Positions 5,152 through 5,248 of a stretch of DNA of 5,248 bases are shown here, in pieces; the stretch's first letter is position 1, and each line of letters begins with the position of its first letter. The DNA lies in assembly GCA_007123515.1 (NCBI GenBank), contig SKKY01000059.1, positions 1 to 5,248 on the forward strand, written 5' to 3'. This DNA is from Clostridia bacterium (GTDB lineage: Bacteria; Bacillota; Peptococcia; Peptococcales; SKKY01). The notes beneath the pieces are model-generated. The model worked only from the letters and a program-made list of their open reading frames with translations. It searched no databases and was not told where the DNA came from. A program made the translations under genes and the position numbers.

Positions 5152-5248
5152 TTCCCATTAGCAGCCCGGCACCTGAGTTTATTTTTCCGGCAAAAATGCG
5201 GTTCTGTATTTTGTCCAAAAGACGAAAGTTCAGGGTGCAAAATGGGAA
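5152..5248. repeat. Nested inverted repeats, possible mobile-element end or structured RNA (reaches the right edge)
   Basis: TTCCCATT (5152-5159) and AATGGGAA (5241-5248) are perfect 8-bp inverted repeats. Inside them GCACCTGA (5169-5176) is complementary to TCAGGGTGC (5230-5238) with one bulge. Innermost, CCGGCA (5187-5192) and TGCGG (5197-5201) form a small bulged hairpin. The three pairings are strictly nested. The outer arm ends at the last base of the window, so the pairing may continue. On the minus strand, TTTTG-centred units recur at 22 and 25 nt, a layout reminiscent of the multiple terminal repeats of IS21-type insertion sequences. Nothing decides between mobile-element end, small non-autonomous element and RNA gene. 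No convincing gene is seen from 4979 to 5248. Confidence 0.35.

Noticed and set aside
5120..5248. An open minus-strand frame of 42 codons ending in TGA at 5122-5120, which could be the C-terminus of an upstream gene
   Set aside because: The other minus frame and one plus frame across the same stretch are also largely open, the peptide shows no recognisable motif, and the nested inverted repeats explain the sequence better. Sequence to the right of 5248 would settle it.
5152..5248. A known riboswitch (TPP, THF, c-di-GMP, guanidine) or small SRP RNA at the right edge
   Set aside because: None of the conserved core sequences I know for these classes is present on either strand; only the generic stem pattern fits.
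1..5248. CRISPR array, tRNA or rRNA gene
   Set aside because: No regularly spaced direct repeats of CRISPR size, no tRNA cloverleaf with a T-loop motif, and no rRNA-like sequence were found.

Overview
The window is AT-rich DNA with gene families and gene order typical of low-GC Clostridia. Intergenic DNA is very A+T rich, Shine-Dalgarno sequences are strong (AAAGGAG type), and promoters are of the sigma-A type. The clostridial assignment is inference from gene content. An acetogen-like Eubacteriaceae host would fit, but no species can be named. Every gene I can support lies on the minus strand, so the window is read from right to left.

Right end (about 4979-5248): there is no convincing gene. 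A compact stretch at 5152-5248 has nested inverted repeats. It could be the edge of a mobile element or a structured RNA. Next comes an A-tract (5071-5089) and a good promoter (about 5040-5067), then a short leader whose hairpin covers the ribosome binding site of the first gene.

Centre (1143-4978): this is a complete arginine-to-spermidine gene set. SpeA (arginine decarboxylase family, PLP) is followed by a canonical intrinsic terminator. After a second promoter and a leader of about 150 nt rich in dyads come speD (AdoMet decarboxylase), speE (aminopropyltransferase) and speB (agmatinase family). These three are tightly packed: the speE ribosome binding site overlaps the speD stop codon, and speE and speB overlap by ATGA. 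SpeA makes agmatine. SpeB can turn it into putrescine and SpeD/SpeE add the aminopropyl group. Alternatively, SpeE may act on agmatine first, with SpeB removing urea afterwards. The speA and speD promoters share an identical 12-mer in exactly the same register of the spacer, which suggests co-regulation. A 13-bp terminator hairpin closes the unit.

Left end (1-1060): a second, unrelated-looking minus-strand operon holds a C_GCAxxG_C_C family cysteine-rich protein, a YbaK/EbsC-family aminoacyl-tRNA deacylase and the first 47 codons of an inositol monophosphatase family protein that runs off the left edge.

The genes are ordinary members of known families. The material worth a second look is regulatory: the shared promoter spacer element, the paired GTTTA-N7-TAAAC dyads and hairpins in the speD leader, the Shine-Dalgarno-covering hairpin of speA, and the unexplained inverted-repeat segment at the right edge.
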